From NCBI GenBank assembly GCA_002698785.1, contig PAAG01000024.1:62001-126000 (forward strand): 64,000 nucleotides of DNA, read 5' to 3'. Positions 63,212 through 64,000 of this stretch are shown here, one piece after another. Made by a program: the position numbers and the translations under genes. The notes beneath the pieces are model-generated. The model worked only from the letters and a program-made list of their open reading frames with translations. It searched no databases and was not told the origin of the DNA. This DNA comes from Verrucomicrobiales bacterium (GTDB lineage: Bacteria; Verrucomicrobiota; Verrucomicrobiia; Verrucomicrobiales; DEV007). Positions within the stretch are counted from its first letter, which is position 1. Each line of letters begins with the position of its first letter.

Positions 63212-64000
63212 ATGAGTGATTCGGCAACGCTCGACACCAAAGTCGAAGACATAAACATAGGTCCCCGCACCATTCGAATAGCGGCACTGGTGGCTGCCTC
63301 GGCGATTGTGTTCGTTTTTGTTTTTCTGTTCCTGAATCAATCGTCTGTTTCTGAGAGAGAGTTTTACCAGCCAGACGGATATATCGAGCGAGTTCAGGAT
63401 CTTATCGATTCCCACCGCTTGGAATACATTCCTCCCACGCAGGAATCGATTGCCGAACAACCTTGGGGCCGCATCGAATTCGTGGAAGATCCTGAGGGAA
63501 TTTCTCCAGAGAAAGTGCGCCTTCAAAACGACTTCTTTAACGAAAGCCGTCGGATTCAGGAGGACATAGAACAGTTCAACGAATCAGGCGAAGGAATCTT
63601 CACAGTCAGGAAAAGACGCGACCGCGAAACTGGAGAAATGAGAGCGGATATTCGTTTCGACCATTCTTCCTACAACTTCTTTCTTCCCTACCCGCAACGT
63701 CCACCAATGGACAGCAAGTTTTCTTTCGGCGGTGAAGAGCTCCCCACCCTCGGGGGAGATGGAATCGCCCTCGGATTCACTCCACTCGATGAAACAGTTA
63801 CTGCGGCTGACCCTGATGCCATTATCGCATTACCACTGAGAAAGTGGTTTCAGCCCGGCCCAAAGGATGGTGGCTACTATCAAGCACTCGGATACAACCT
63901 CCTCGAGAGCGGAACGGGAGCTGTCATTAACCTGAGAGCGACAAAAGATGGAACTGTTCTCCGCGTCTTCAAGCCCCGCCGGTTCTTTCTTTTTATCAAT
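63212..64000 (+). CDS. bitopic membrane protein, possible PBP partner of the SEDS protein (partial)
   Basis: An open frame from ATG 63212 to the window edge (263 codons). A short acidic cytoplasmic start (MSDSATLDTKVEDINIG) precedes one membrane helix (IRIAALVAASAIVFVFVFLFL), and the rest is probably periplasmic and polar. By position it is where the transpeptidase partner of a SEDS protein is often encoded, but no SxxK, SxN or KTG motif is visible in this fragment. The family cannot be named. It starts 28 bases after the SEDS gene, so cotranscription is likely. Confidence 0.55.
   Translation, partial: MSDSATLDTKVEDINIGPRTIRIAALVAASAIVFVFVFLFLNQSSVSEREFYQPDGYIERVQDLIDSHRLEYIPPTQESIAEQPWGRIEFVEDPEGISPEKVRLQNDFFNESRRIQEDIEQFNESGEGIFTVRKRRDRETGEMRADIRFDHSSYNFFLPYPQRPPMDSKFSFGGEELPTLGGDGIALGFTPLDETVTAADPDAIIALPLRKWFQPGPKDGGYYQALGYNLLESGTGAVINLRATKDGTVLRVFKPRRFFLFIN

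Noticed and set aside
1-64000. CRISPR array, tRNA, rRNA or insertion sequence
   Set aside because: I saw no regularly spaced repeats, no tRNA-like T-loop in the gaps, and no transposase or terminal repeats.

Overview
The window looks like chromosomal DNA of a marine or aquatic Verrucomicrobiota bacterium (PVC superphylum). This is inferred from gene content, not from a marker-gene comparison. Indicators are three secreted S1-type sulfatases, one fused to a DUF1080 sugar-binding/hydrolase domain; a class I ribonucleotide reductase with stacked ATP-cones; LPS heptose genes (so an outer membrane); a secreted PrxQ; and many large membrane proteins with little Shine-Dalgarno signal. I see no rRNA, tRNA, CRISPR array, insertion sequence or prophage.

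Layout. 1-3.5 kb: the end of nrdB, then nrdA and a strong terminator. 3.7-9.7 kb: a PrsW-type protease, a small unknown gene, carB, a secreted Cys-rich protein and a flavin reductase. 9.8-15.9 kb: a dynamin-like GTPase, an LPS-core operon (NusG-like factor, heptose-7-P kinase, gmhA) and a divergent MsbA-type exporter. 15.9-19.8 kb: an acyl-CoA ligase / GNAT-like / glycosyltransferase operon. 19.8-31.5 kb: sulfatases interleaved with sugar kinase, hydrolase, metX, a zeta-type toxin pair, a lipoprotein protease and a NUDIX enzyme. 31.5-44.3 kb: an FAD oxidoreductase, housekeeping genes (pth, rpsF), a SNF2 helicase, a peroxiredoxin, a cyclic-nucleotide-binding protein, an ammonium transporter with a candidate sigma-54 promoter, and a PpiD/TPR pair.

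44.7-64.0 kb is the most unusual part: about 19 kb of envelope signalling genes that continue past the window edge. It holds an apparently active PP2C phosphatase and an apparently active membrane Ser/Thr kinase with tandem NTF2-like sensor repeats. Next come a protein with two tandem lysozyme-like domains (one degenerate), a CsgG/LpoB-like membrane protein, a secreted unknown, and a divergent PP2C. Two membrane pseudokinases follow, one ending in a cut-down FGE/SUMF1-like domain. The far side has a possible sigma-like protein, a PemK/SH3-like protein, and a 1135-residue SEDS (FtsW/RodA-like) protein with a giant FHA-like insert. A bitopic membrane protein runs off the end. By analogy with the actinobacterial PknB-PstP-FHA-RodA-PbpA cluster, I infer a phosphorylation-controlled peptidoglycan synthesis or remodelling module.
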